Shown here: positions 1 to 5,142 of the stretch, piece after piece
How the letters are laid out: every line of letters begins with the position of its first letter
Position numbering within the stretch: the stretch's first letter is position 1
Assembly: GCA_900754965.1 (NCBI GenBank)
Contig: CAAEEO010000057.1
Location: forward strand, 1-8,046
Source of the DNA: an uncultured Oscillospiraceae bacterium
GTDB lineage: Bacteria; Bacillota; Clostridia; Oscillospirales; Oscillospiraceae
Reading direction: 5' to 3'
DNA length: 8,046 nucleotides
Made by a program: the position numbers and the translations under genes
Notes under the pieces: model-generated
Seen by the model: the letters and a program-made list of their open reading frames with translations, nothing else
What the model was told of the DNA's origin: nothing
Database searches by the model: none

Positions 1-164
1 ACAGCAAAGAGCCCAACGGCAAGCTGCGTGAGTTCATGATGGGCGAGACTCGTTTCGCCTCCCTGACCCGCACCTTCCCCGAGACTGCTGAAAAGCTGTT
101 CGCTGAGGCAGAAGTCCAGTGCGCAAAGCGCTACGAGAAATACAAAAAGCTGGCTGAGAAGTAA
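1..164 (+). CDS. nifJ: pyruvate:ferredoxin (flavodoxin) oxidoreductase, C-terminal end (partial)
   Basis: Only the last 53 codons are present; the frame begins at base 3 and ends at the TAA at 162-164. The peptide has the pattern REFMMGETRFASLTRTFPE, then a charged helix with KRYEKYKKLAE at the end. This is the typical tail of the large single-chain pyruvate:ferredoxin oxidoreductase of anaerobic Firmicutes. That enzyme is known to convert pyruvate and CoA to acetyl-CoA, CO2 and reduced ferredoxin in the cytoplasm using thiamine diphosphate and iron-sulfur clusters. None of the catalytic or cluster-binding parts lie in the window, so the call rests on the tail alone. The gene is followed directly by a hairpin and a strong terminator, so it probably ends its transcription unit. 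Confidence 0.82.
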   Translation, partial: SKEPNGKLREFMMGETRFASLTRTFPETAEKLFAEAEVQCAKRYEKYKKLAEK

Positions 165-181
165 GTTCTCTCCCAGACGCT

Positions 182-201
182 CCGGCGGCTCCGGCCGCCG
201 G
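182..201 (+). other. GC-rich hairpin after nifJ
   Basis: CCGGCGGC (182-189) pairs perfectly with GCCGCCGG (194-201) around a TCCG loop. No T-run follows, so it is not a terminator by itself. It lies between the nifJ stop and the true terminator ten bases downstream, where such a stem may protect the mRNA 3' end. That role is inference. Confidence 0.5.
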
Positions 202-210
202 GGAACCCTA

Positions 211-248
211 TAGAAAAAGGCAGTGCCCACAGGCACTGCCTTTTTCTA
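211..248 (+). terminator. bidirectional intrinsic terminator of nifJ
   Basis: A perfect 17-bp inverted repeat: 211-227 pairs with 232-248 around the loop CACA. The GC core GGCAGTGCC/GGCACTGCC is flanked by an A-run on the left and T5 on the right. Read rightward it has the classic stem plus U-tract that ends nifJ transcription. Because the arms are symmetric it should also work leftward and stop readthrough from the MATE gene. Confidence 0.9.
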
Positions 249-348
249 TAAAAATGAATGAGAGATGCCGGATGCTACTCCTTGAAAGAAATCCATTCAT
301 GCAGAGAAAACAGGGGATAGGCTGATGAAAGAAACGCCATATCCAGTA

Positions 349-388
349 GACTCAAACGCCCGTACCTTTTGGTACGGGCGTTTGAGTC
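349..388. repeat. perfect 18-bp palindrome (stem-loop) beyond the 3' end of the MATE gene
   Basis: Bases 349-366 are the exact reverse complement of 371-388, with TTTT (+) or AAAA (-) as the loop. It begins eight bases past the MATE stop. Neither side is followed by a T-run, so it does not look like a standard intrinsic terminator. It could stabilise or end the MATE transcript by a factor-assisted route, or be one copy of a dispersed palindromic (REP-like) repeat. Only one copy lies in the window, so its repetitive nature cannot be judged. Confidence 0.6.
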
Positions 389-396
389 GCAGGAGA

Positions 397-1713
397 TCAT
401 TGCATACTGCGGGCAGAACGGAGGGTCAGCAGGATTACCGGCACGCCCACGATCAGTTCCGTGATGGGCATGGCGAACCACAGGGCATTTGCACCGAGCA
501 GCACGGGCAGCAGCAGGATCAATGCGCCGCTGACCAGAAGTCCCCGAAATACAGAGACACCCAGGGCGGTGAAGGGACGCAGGATTGCCTGAAAATAGAA
601 GGTTGAGAAAATGTTCAGGGGCAGCAGCAAAAAGGAAATGCCGTAGGCGCGCATGATGGCCGGGGCAATCTCCAAAACCGCCGGGGTGGCATCCATAAAT
701 ACCCGGATGAACCCGTTGGGAAAGAGCCAGACTACGGCAGTCCAGGCAAGGCTGAAAAAGGCCACGGTACACAGGGCCTGCTGCAATGTCTCCCGGATGC
801 GTCCTCCGTATCCGGCGCCGAAGTTGATGGAAATAATGGGCTGCGCGGCCTCTCCGGCGCTGTAGGCGCAGCTCTGGACGATGGTGCTGATATTCACCAC
901 CACGCCGTAGACGGCCAGTGCGTCGGTGCCCAGCCAATGGACAATCTGACGGTTAAAGAGAATGGTGAGGATGCCCATGGCGGCGTCCACAATAAATGTG
1001 GGAAATCCGGTGGCCAAAATCTGCCCCAGTTTGTGGAAGATTCGGGTAGGACGGCGGAGATGAAAGGTGTTTTTGACACTGCGGAAGTGAGGGAGCATGA
1101 GCACCGTGGTTAGCGCAGAGCCCATGGCAGTGGCCAGACCGGCGCCGAAAACCCCCATGTTCATGGGAAAAACGAATACGATGTCGGCAATGATGTTGAA
1201 CACGCTGCCGATGATTACCGCAGCCGTGGCACGACCCGGGTCATTGTCATTGCGGAGGAAAGCCGCCAGCATTTGATTCACCGTGAACAGAGGGAGCACG
1301 AAGAGTATGGGGCGGATGTATTCCTGCGCGATGGGCAGCAGGGTCTCCTCTGCGCCGAAAAATCGGAGAAGAGGGGTCTGGAAAAGGGATACGATCCCCC
1401 AACTCAGCAACCCCAGAAAGGCCGTGAGCAGGAGCGCGGCGGAGAAATACTCTTGCCGCTTGGCCTCCTCGCCTTTGCCGGCGGAGGTGCTGCACAGCAC
1501 GGCACCGCCGATGCCGGTGAGCAGTCCCAGACTGTAGATCAGGTTCCAGATAGGGGCAACCACCGCCAGCGCGGCAGTGCCCTCCGGGCCTTGATACTGT
1601 CCCACCACGGCAGTATCTACGATATAGTAGATGGAGCTGATGAGTGCGCTGCCGAAAGCGGCGCTGAAATATTTCCAATAGGCTTGTTTGACATTGCCAT
1701 GCAGAAGATCCAT
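397..1713 (-). CDS. MATE-family multidrug/toxin efflux transporter, MepA-like
   Basis: A 438-residue polytopic membrane protein of normal MATE length, expected to have twelve transmembrane segments and to expel cationic compounds in exchange for Na+ or H+. The sequence shows IYYIVDTAVVGQY near residues 28-40 in helix 1, RNDNDPGRATAAVIIGSVFN at 154-173, and a matching second-half motif around GEAAQPIISINFGAG (287-301). These are typical of the MepA-like branch. The ATG at 1713 is chosen because GGAGG lies eight bases before it (1722-1726). Longer in-frame starts would run back through a terminator and a promoter. The gene is a single transcription unit on the minus strand. Its leader carries an attenuator and a probable riboswitch, so expression is likely induced by a small ligand. 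If that ligand is guanidine, the pump may export guanidine or similar compounds, which is inference. Confidence 0.93.
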   Translation of the reverse strand: MDLLHGNVKQAYWKYFSAAFGSALISSIYYIVDTAVVGQYQGPEGTAALAVVAPIWNLIYSLGLLTGIGGAVLCSTSAGKGEEAKRQEYFSAALLLTAFLGLLSWGIVSLFQTPLLRFFGAEETLLPIAQEYIRPILFVLPLFTVNQMLAAFLRNDNDPGRATAAVIIGSVFNIIADIVFVFPMNMGVFGAGLATAMGSALTTVLMLPHFRSVKNTFHLRRPTRIFHKLGQILATGFPTFIVDAAMGILTILFNRQIVHWLGTDALAVYGVVVNISTIVQSCAYSAGEAAQPIISINFGAGYGGRIRETLQQALCTVAFFSLAWTAVVWLFPNGFIRVFMDATPAVLEIAPAIMRAYGISFLLLPLNIFSTFYFQAILRPFTALGVSVFRGLLVSGALILLLPVLLGANALWFAMPITELIVGVPVILLTLRSARSMQ

Positions 1714-1729
1714 CTTGAATGCCTCCAAT

Positions 1730-1775
1730 AAAAAAGACCGGATAAGGAACGGCCGCAGCCCTGCCCTTATCCGGT
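1730..1775 (-). terminator. intrinsic terminator inside the MATE leader (attenuator)
   Basis: On the minus strand ACCGGATAAGG (1775-1765) pairs over 11 bp with CCTTATCCGGT (1747-1737). A 17-nt GC-rich loop separates the arms, and C then T6 follow (1736-1730). The U-tract ends only three bases before the GGAGG ribosome binding site. Transcription would therefore stop before the MATE coding region unless the stem is prevented from forming. A terminator between a promoter and the gene it serves is the mark of transcription attenuation. The 3' arm could also pair with the ACCGGA of the first leader hairpin, giving a possible alternative fold. Confidence 0.87.
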
Positions 1776-1815
1776 GCGCCATCTTCCTGGGATGGTTCAC
1801 CCTCCGGTGAATCTC
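1771..1815 (-). ncRNA. candidate guanidine-IV (mepA motif) riboswitch aptamer upstream of the MATE gene
   Basis: The leader RNA begins near 1815 and shows two small hairpins. The first is UUCACC/GGUGAA (1811-1806 with 1801-1796) with loop GGAG. The second is CCAUC/GAUGG (1795-1791 with 1783-1779) with loop CCAGGAA. GG in the first loop can pair with CC in the second. A CACCGG segment follows and forms the 5' arm of the terminator. Two adjacent stem-loops with a loop-loop contact, ahead of a terminator and a MepA-type MATE gene in Clostridia, is how I recall the guanidine-IV class. There guanidine favours readthrough. I recall the architecture and gene partner better than the exact consensus, so the class name is less sure than the statement that a structured attenuating leader is present. 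Confidence 0.58.
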
Positions 1816-1821
1816 TGAGTG

Positions 1822-1850
1822 ATTATAGCAACTCCCGCACCGCCTGTCAA
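1822..1850 (-). promoter_or_regulatory. consensus sigma-A promoter of the MATE gene
   Basis: On the minus strand TTGACA (1850-1845) and TATAAT (1827-1822) are separated by exactly 17 bases. Both hexamers match the consensus perfectly. Transcription should start near 1815, giving a leader of about 100 nt before the MATE start codon. So strong a promoter fits a gene whose output is set by termination in the leader rather than by initiation. Confidence 0.92.
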
Positions 1851-1871
1851 GGACTGGGGAATGTCCCAATA

Positions 1872-1904
1872 AAAAAGACCATCGGAAATTCCGATGGTCT
1901 TTTT
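1872..1904 (-). terminator. intrinsic terminator of the rpmG-rplA operon
   Basis: A 15-bp perfect inverted repeat: 1872-1886 pairs with 1890-1904 around a 3-nt loop. The stem core is GACCATCGGA with an A-run on one side and a T-run on the other. Read on the minus strand it follows rplA by 18 bases and ends in T6. It separates the ribosomal operon from the MATE promoter, whose -35 box begins 22 bases further on. Confidence 0.93.
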
Positions 1905-1922
1905 GAAATCCAAAATGATGGA

Positions 1923-2621
1923 TTAGCCGTTCACGGTCTGCTTTGCCAGGACCTTCACGCCGGGGCCCATGGTGGAAGCAGTGACGCAGCTTCTGATGTA
2001 AGTGCCCTTTGCAGCAGCGGGCTTTGCCTTGATGATGGCGGTGATCAGAGCGTCGTAGTTCTCGTACAGCTTTTCAGCGCCGAAGGAGACCTTGCCGATG
2101 GGGCAGTGGATGATGTTGGTCTTATCCAGACGGTACTCGATCTTACCAGCCTTGGACTCTTTGACAGCCTGAGCGATGTTGGGGGTCACGGTGCCAGCCT
2201 TGGGGGAGGGCATCAGACCCTTGGGGCCCAGGACTTTACCCAGACGACCAACGGTACCCATCATGTCGGGAGAAGCGATGACCACGTCGAACTCGAACCA
2301 GTTCTCTTTCTGGATCTTTTCCACCAGATCCATGCCGCCGGCGTAATCTGCGCCTGCGTCCAGAGCTTCCTGAACCCGATCCTCTTTGCAGAACACCAGC
2401 ACGCGGTTGGTCTTACCGGTGCCATGGGGCAGAACGATGGCGCCGCGGACCTGCTGGTCAGCGTGACGGCCGTCAACACCCAGTCTCACATGCAGCTCCA
2501 CGGTCTCGTCGAACTTGGCTTTGGAAGCCTTGCACACGATGTCGAATGCCTCCTGGGGGGCGTAGGGAGTCTGTTTATCGAAAAGCTTTGCGCTTTCTTT
2601 GTAATTTTTACCTCTGAACAA
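1923..2621 (-). CDS. rplA: 50S ribosomal protein L1
   Basis: A 232-residue protein of usual L1 length that binds 23S rRNA and forms the L1 stalk, which guides deacylated tRNA out of the E site. The signature stretch GRLGKVLGPKGLMPSPKAG (125-143) and the C-terminal GTYIRSCVTASTMGPGVKV (206-224) are clear. The start is TTG at 2621. AGGAGG sits eight bases before it, an in-frame TAG follows just upstream, and no ATG is available near the family N-terminus (RGKNYKESAKLFD). L1 is known to repress its own mRNA in many bacteria, and a stem resembling its binding site lies between rplK and this gene. rplA is the last gene of the operon. rplJ and rplL, which usually follow, are absent. Confidence 0.97.
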   Translation of the reverse strand: MFRGKNYKESAKLFDKQTPYAPQEAFDIVCKASKAKFDETVELHVRLGVDGRHADQQVRGAIVLPHGTGKTNRVLVFCKEDRVQEALDAGADYAGGMDLVEKIQKENWFEFDVVIASPDMMGTVGRLGKVLGPKGLMPSPKAGTVTPNIAQAVKESKAGKIEYRLDKTNIIHCPIGKVSFGAEKLYENYDALITAIIKAKPAAAKGTYIRSCVTASTMGPGVKVLAKQTVNG

Positions 2622-2635
2622 TTTTGTTTCCTCCT
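2622..2635 (-). promoter_or_regulatory. ribosome binding site deciding the TTG start of rplA
   Basis: AGGAGG (minus strand, 2635-2630) is followed by eight bases and then TTG. This spacing is ideal, and there is no competing ATG or GTG in frame, so translation from TTG is well supported. Confidence 0.85.
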
Positions 2636-2640
2636 ATTTT

Positions 2641-2670
2641 TGTGGTTTGCGGAAGCTGATTCCTCCCACG
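2641..2670 (-). promoter_or_regulatory. candidate L1-binding mRNA motif in the rplK-rplA gap
   Basis: On the minus strand GUGG (2669-2666) pairs with CCAC (2645-2642), and an inner stem GGAA (2663-2660) pairs with UUCC (2654-2651) around the loop UCAGC. The stems are joined by an asymmetric internal loop, GA on the 5' side and GCAAA on the 3' side. Two short helices around such a loop are the known form of L1 binding sites in rRNA and in autoregulated mRNAs. It sits six bases upstream of the rplA Shine-Dalgarno, where L1 binding would block initiation. The match is by architecture and not by alignment. Confidence 0.6.
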
Positions 2671-2683
2671 TTAGGGGTGCAGC

Positions 2684-3109
2684 TTAGTCTCCGACGACGA
2701 CGCCCATGCTGCGGCAGGTGCCGGCAATCATGCTGATGGCGGAGTCAATGTCGGTGCAGTTGAGATCGGGCATCTTCTGCTCTGCGATCTTGCGGACGTC
2801 TTCCTTGCTGATGGTAGCGACCTTATCTCTCTGGGGCACACCGGAAGCGTGCTCGATGCCGCATGCCTTTTTGATCAGCAGTGCTGCAGGAGGGGTCTTG
2901 GTGATGAAGGAAAAGCTGCGGTCGGAATAGACCGTGATGACGACAGGGATCATCATGCCCATATCGCCCTTGGTACGCTCGTTGAACTCTTTGGTGAACT
3001 GGCCGATATTGATGCCGTACTGACCAAGAGCAGGACCTACAGGAGGAGCCGGAGTTGCTTTACCTGCGGGAACCTGGAATTTGACATATCCAACTACTTT
3101 CTGTGCCAA
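2684..3109 (-). CDS. rplK: 50S ribosomal protein L11
   Basis: A 141-residue protein, the normal L11 length, that binds the GTPase-associated centre of 23S rRNA with L10 and L7/L12 and takes part in factor binding and the stringent response. The N-terminal domain has KVVGYVKFQVPAGKATPAPP (4-23), with the proline-rich PAPPVGPALGQ hinge. The C-terminal RNA-binding domain ends in the GTCRSMGV motif (130-137). I place the start at TTG 3109, giving MAQKVVG, which matches the family N-terminus. AGAGGTG lies six bases ahead. The in-frame GTG nine bases upstream lies inside that ribosome binding site and would add three residues. The gene follows nusG by 19 bases. Confidence 0.96.
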   Translation of the reverse strand: MAQKVVGYVKFQVPAGKATPAPPVGPALGQYGINIGQFTKEFNERTKGDMGMMIPVVITVYSDRSFSFITKTPPAALLIKKACGIEHASGVPQRDKVATISKEDVRKIAEQKMPDLNCTDIDSAISMIAGTCRSMGVVVGD

Positions 3110-3121
3110 TTTGAGCACCTC
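3110..3121 (-). promoter_or_regulatory. ribosome binding site deciding the TTG start of rplK
   Basis: GAGGTG (minus strand, 3121-3116) matches the 3' end of 16S rRNA and stands six bases before TTG 3109. Its last three bases are the alternative GTG codon, which therefore has no ribosome binding site of its own at a useful distance. Confidence 0.75.
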
Positions 3122-3128
3122 TTTCTCA

Positions 3129-3653
3129 TTATTCTTTTACAGCCTCGACCTGATCCAGTTCGAGGTCGACGGGGGTCTCTCTGCCGAACATGGAGACCAC
3201 CACGCGGACGCGGTTTTTCATGGGTTCCAGCTCGTCCACCAGACCGGAGAACCCGGCCAGAGGACCGTCTGTGACCTTCACCGTATCGCCCACTTCAAAT
3301 CCCACCACGACCTCATGGCGCTCCACGCCAAGAGCGACGATCTCCTCGTCTGTCAGGGGGACGGCTTTTCCGTCGGAACCGACAAAGCCGGTGGCGCCGC
3401 GAACATTGCGGACCAGATGCCAGCTGTCATCGGTGAGGATCATTTTCACAAGGACATAACCGGGGAACACTTTCCGCTCGATCTCTTTGGGTCCTTTTTC
3501 TGTGACCTCCGTGACGGTTTCCAGAGGGATGTTGACTTCCTGGATCAGGTCCTGCATCCGTCTGTTTTCTGCGGCCTTCATGATTGCGGCCGCAACTGCA
3601 TTTTCATAACCAGAGTATGTGTGAACCACATACCATTTTGCTTCTTCTGCCAT
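3129..3653 (-). CDS. nusG: transcription elongation/antitermination factor NusG
   Basis: A 174-residue NusG of standard size. The N-terminal NGN domain, which binds the RNA polymerase clamp, shows KWYVVHTYSGYEN (6-18), the KVFPGYVLVKM strand (61-71) and VRNVRGATGFVG (81-92). The C-terminal KOW domain has FEVGDTVKVTDGPLAGFSG (119-137), which in relatives contacts Rho or ribosomal protein S10. NusG alters pausing and couples transcription to translation. The ATG is one base beyond the secE stop (TGA-C-ATG) with only a weak GGTGGG site ahead, so translation is probably coupled to secE. The order secE-nusG-rplK-rplA is the conserved bacterial arrangement. Confidence 0.98.
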   Translation of the reverse strand: MAEEAKWYVVHTYSGYENAVAAAIMKAAENRRMQDLIQEVNIPLETVTEVTEKGPKEIERKVFPGYVLVKMILTDDSWHLVRNVRGATGFVGSDGKAVPLTDEEIVALGVERHEVVVGFEVGDTVKVTDGPLAGFSGLVDELEPMKNRVRVVVSMFGRETPVDLELDQVEAVKE

Positions 3654-3654
3654 G

Positions 3655-3966
3655 TCAGCCCACCAAGGTGATGAGGGCTTTCACGCCCATCTGAGCGATC
3701 TGGTCAAAGCCCCAGATGCAGACGGCACATACCAGCATTACTGCCAGCGCGACCATCACGTTGTTGAGCACCTGTTTCTTTGTGGGCCAGACGACCTTCT
3801 TCAGTTCGCCCTTCATATCCCGGAACCACTTCTTGACTCTTCCCCAAGTAGTCAGTTCCTCGCCTTTCTTCACAGCCTGGGTAGAGGCCTGGGCGGGAGC
3901 GCCCTTTTTGACGGCCTGCTTTGTGGGCTGGGATGGAGCACCGGCTTTCTTCTGTTCTTCAGCCAT
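3655..3966 (-). CDS. secE: preprotein translocase subunit SecE
   Basis: A 103-residue protein and the small essential partner that clamps SecY in the membrane channel. Residues 1-35 are a low-complexity, Lys/Ala/Gln-rich cytosolic extension with a repeated QAVKKG. The conserved amphipathic helix follows: WFRDMKGELKKVVWPTKKQV, the SecE hallmark around KKVVWP. One transmembrane helix comes next (VMVALAVMLVCAVCIWGF). It has one membrane span, as in Gram-positive SecE. The ATG at 3966 has AAAGGA nine bases ahead. A longer reading would invade rpmG. It lies 23 bases after rpmG and one base before nusG. Confidence 0.96.
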   Translation of the reverse strand: MAEEQKKAGAPSQPTKQAVKKGAPAQASTQAVKKGEELTTWGRVKKWFRDMKGELKKVVWPTKKQVLNNVMVALAVMLVCAVCIWGFDQIAQMGVKALITLVG

Positions 3967-3989
3967 TTGGAAACATCCTTTCGAAAGAC

Positions 3990-4154
3990 TTATTTGGTTT
4001 CGCTGTGCACAGTGTGCTTGCGGCAGAACGGGCAATACTTGTTCAGTTCAAGACGATCCGAAGTGTTCTTCTTGTTCTTCATGGTATCGTAGTTGCGCTG
4101 CTTGCACTCGTTGCATCTGAGCGTGATCTTGACGCGTGCTCCTGCTTTAGCCAT
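3990..4154 (-). CDS. rpmG: 50S ribosomal protein L33
   Basis: A 54-residue small protein of the large subunit, recognised by KITLRCNECKQRNYDTMKN and the end LNKYCPFCRKHTVHSETK. Cys14-x2-Cys17 and Cys41-x2-Cys44 make the zinc ribbon, so this is the zinc-binding form of L33. Many Firmicutes also carry a Cys-less copy for zinc shortage, and none is seen here. AAGGAGGTG (4171-4163) lies eight bases before the ATG, a near-perfect ribosome binding site. It is the first gene of the operon, preceded by a promoter and a leader of about 100 nt. Confidence 0.96.
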   Translation of the reverse strand: MAKAGARVKITLRCNECKQRNYDTMKNKKNTSDRLELNKYCPFCRKHTVHSETK

Positions 4155-4180
4155 AAATGCGGCACCTCCTTATAGAATTT

Positions 4181-4253
4181 GTTCCCTGCGGGAACCGTTG
4201 CCTCCCTGTTTCTTGCGAATGGGCGCAAAAAATGAAACCCATCTGCTGACAGG
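4181..4253 (-). promoter_or_regulatory. structured 5' leader of the rpmG-secE-nusG-rplK-rplA mRNA
   Basis: Several pairings are visible on the minus strand. CCUGU (4253-4249) can close with ACAGG (4209-4205). UUGCG (4228-4224) pairs with CGCAA (4217-4213), and GUUUC (4238-4234) with GAAAC (4212-4208). AUGGG (4242-4238) can pair with CCCAU (4223-4219), which lies in the loop of the UUGCG hairpin; this would be a pseudoknot or an alternative hairpin. A separate stem GUUCCC/GGGAAC (4195-4190 with 4186-4181) ends nine bases before the rpmG ribosome binding site. No T-run follows, so control, if any, would be at translation or by a protein. No known leader class was recognised. Confidence 0.45.
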
Positions 4254-4260
4254 TAGAATT

Positions 4261-4289
4261 AGTTTACCACACGCGACCCCTGCGGTCAA
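4261..4289 (-). promoter_or_regulatory. promoter of the rpmG-rplA operon
   Basis: On the minus strand TTGACC (4289-4284) and TAAACT (4266-4261) are separated by 17 bases. TGG just before the -10 makes it an extended -10 promoter. The expected transcription start is near 4253. The match to sigma-A is strong, as expected for ribosomal genes. Confidence 0.85.
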
Positions 4290-4303
4290 GCCTTTTTTTA
4301 CGG

Positions 4304-4325
4304 AAAATCCCTGATTTTTCAAGGG
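4304..4325 (-). terminator. weak intrinsic terminator after the anti-sigma gene
   Basis: On the minus strand CCCTTGA (4325-4319) pairs with TCAGGG (4314-4309) with one unpaired base, followed by ATTTT (4308-4304). The stem is short and the U-tract poor. It lies 15 bases before the ribosomal operon -35 box, so some readthrough from the sigma unit into rpmG is possible. Confidence 0.4.
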
Positions 4326-4365
4326 TTTGAGAGGAAGTTTTTGGGTAAATCAAACGAGAAAAGGA

Positions 4366-5142
4366 TCAGCCGTGAGGGGGAACCGTTCCAAAGGTGACGA
4401 TTGGGCCGGATGCGGTTTTAAGACCGGACAAATAGATGGGATCAGCAGGTGATTTTTTCGGCAAAAAGCAGGAAAATGTGAGGGTCGATGATACCGATTG
4501 CCGGAGCGTGTCTACGACGGATTGTGTCGGGTCAGCGGATTCCGGCAGCAGCACATCGGCATACCCCAGATAGGATTTCCAGATGTCGGCATAATCGGAT
4601 AGGGTCAATGTCGGGGAAATCATGGCGTCGAACCGATCAGAGTAATCAGAGTAATTGGCATCTGCGGGCTGACTCACTGCGTAGGAACTGGCTGTAATGC
4701 TGAGACTGGTGATTTTTCCGGTGATGGGCTCCAATGTGGCGTGAACCAGATAGGAATCGTCTCCGTTGGTCACTCGGGTGTTGAGGGTAAAGGTGTTGTC
4801 TACTTTCCAAGAGAACCACAGAAAATGATTGATTTGAACCGGACGGTGGGCGTCTCCTTCCTGAAATTGAATTTCGGGCAGGAAAAGTCCTGCCTGCCGC
4901 AAAGTCTCCATTTCTCTGTTGGCAGCGGAAATTACGGTATCCTCGGATACCCATTCTTTCGGTGTCCGCGCGGTGACGGTAAAAGCCAACAGGGTGACGA
5001 TCAGTACGGCTGCAATCAAAAACGGAAACCGTTTGAACTGCGATTTCTTTTGCGGTGTGGTGCAGCGTTCCAGAATTTTCCCTTCCAGTTGTTCCGGCGC
5101 CTGCACGGATTGGAATGTTTCACGAAACAAATGTTGATTCAT
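4366..5142 (-). CDS. putative single-pass membrane anti-sigma factor
   Basis: A 258-residue protein with a short cytosolic N-terminus (1-38), one transmembrane helix (about 40-58, FLIAAVLIVTLLAFTVTA) and an outer domain of about 200 residues. The N-terminal part (RETFQSVQAPEQLEGKILERC) resembles the start of other ECF-linked regulators. It has no HxxxCxxC zinc site, so it is not a ZAS-type anti-sigma by sequence. The outer domain is rich in Ser, Thr and Asp and has few Cys; I recognise no known fold in it. The role is inferred from gene order: it overlaps the end of the ECF sigma gene by 23 bases, which suggests coupled translation. The ATG at 5142 has GAGGAGG nine bases ahead. The likely job is to hold the sigma factor at the membrane until an outside signal is sensed; the signal is unknown. 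Confidence 0.7.
   Translation of the reverse strand: MNQHLFRETFQSVQAPEQLEGKILERCTTPQKKSQFKRFPFLIAAVLIVTLLAFTVTARTPKEWVSEDTVISAANREMETLRQAGLFLPEIQFQEGDAHRPVQINHFLWFSWKVDNTFTLNTRVTNGDDSYLVHATLEPITGKITSLSITASSYAVSQPADANYSDYSDRFDAMISPTLTLSDYADIWKSYLGYADVLLPESADPTQSVVDTLRQSVSSTLTFSCFLPKKSPADPIYLSGLKTASGPIVTFGTVPPHG

Noticed and set aside
253..300. Short inverted repeat ATGAATG (254-260) / CATTCAT (294-300) between nifJ and the MATE gene
   Set aside because: Seven bases in an AT-rich spacer with a 33-base loop is within chance; no attached gene or site was seen.
325..606. 93-codon plus-strand frame starting before the palindrome
   Set aside because: It runs across the palindrome and antisense to the MATE 3' end, with a low-complexity peptide and no recognisable ribosome binding site.
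1257..1731. Long plus-strand open frames opposite the MATE gene
   Set aside because: Their peptides are Gly/Arg/Gln-rich reverse-strand shadows with no family features, and the minus-strand MATE frame is unambiguous.
1771..1820. Fluoride, THF or preQ1 riboswitch in the MATE leader
   Set aside because: The conserved cores I know for these classes are not visible, and their usual genes differ.
1714..1869. 52-residue N-terminal extension of the MATE protein
   Set aside because: It would translate the promoter -35 and -10 boxes, the aptamer and the leader terminator; the ATG at 1713 has GGAGG at ideal distance and fits the family start.
3110..3118. GTG at 3118 as the rplK start
   Set aside because: The codon is part of the GAGGTG ribosome binding site, and the extra residues are not family-like; TTG 3109 gives the standard 141 residues.
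3967..4035. 23-residue N-terminal extension of SecE
   Set aside because: It overlaps the rpmG coding end in another frame; ATG 3966 has a ribosome binding site and begins the usual charged SecE tail.
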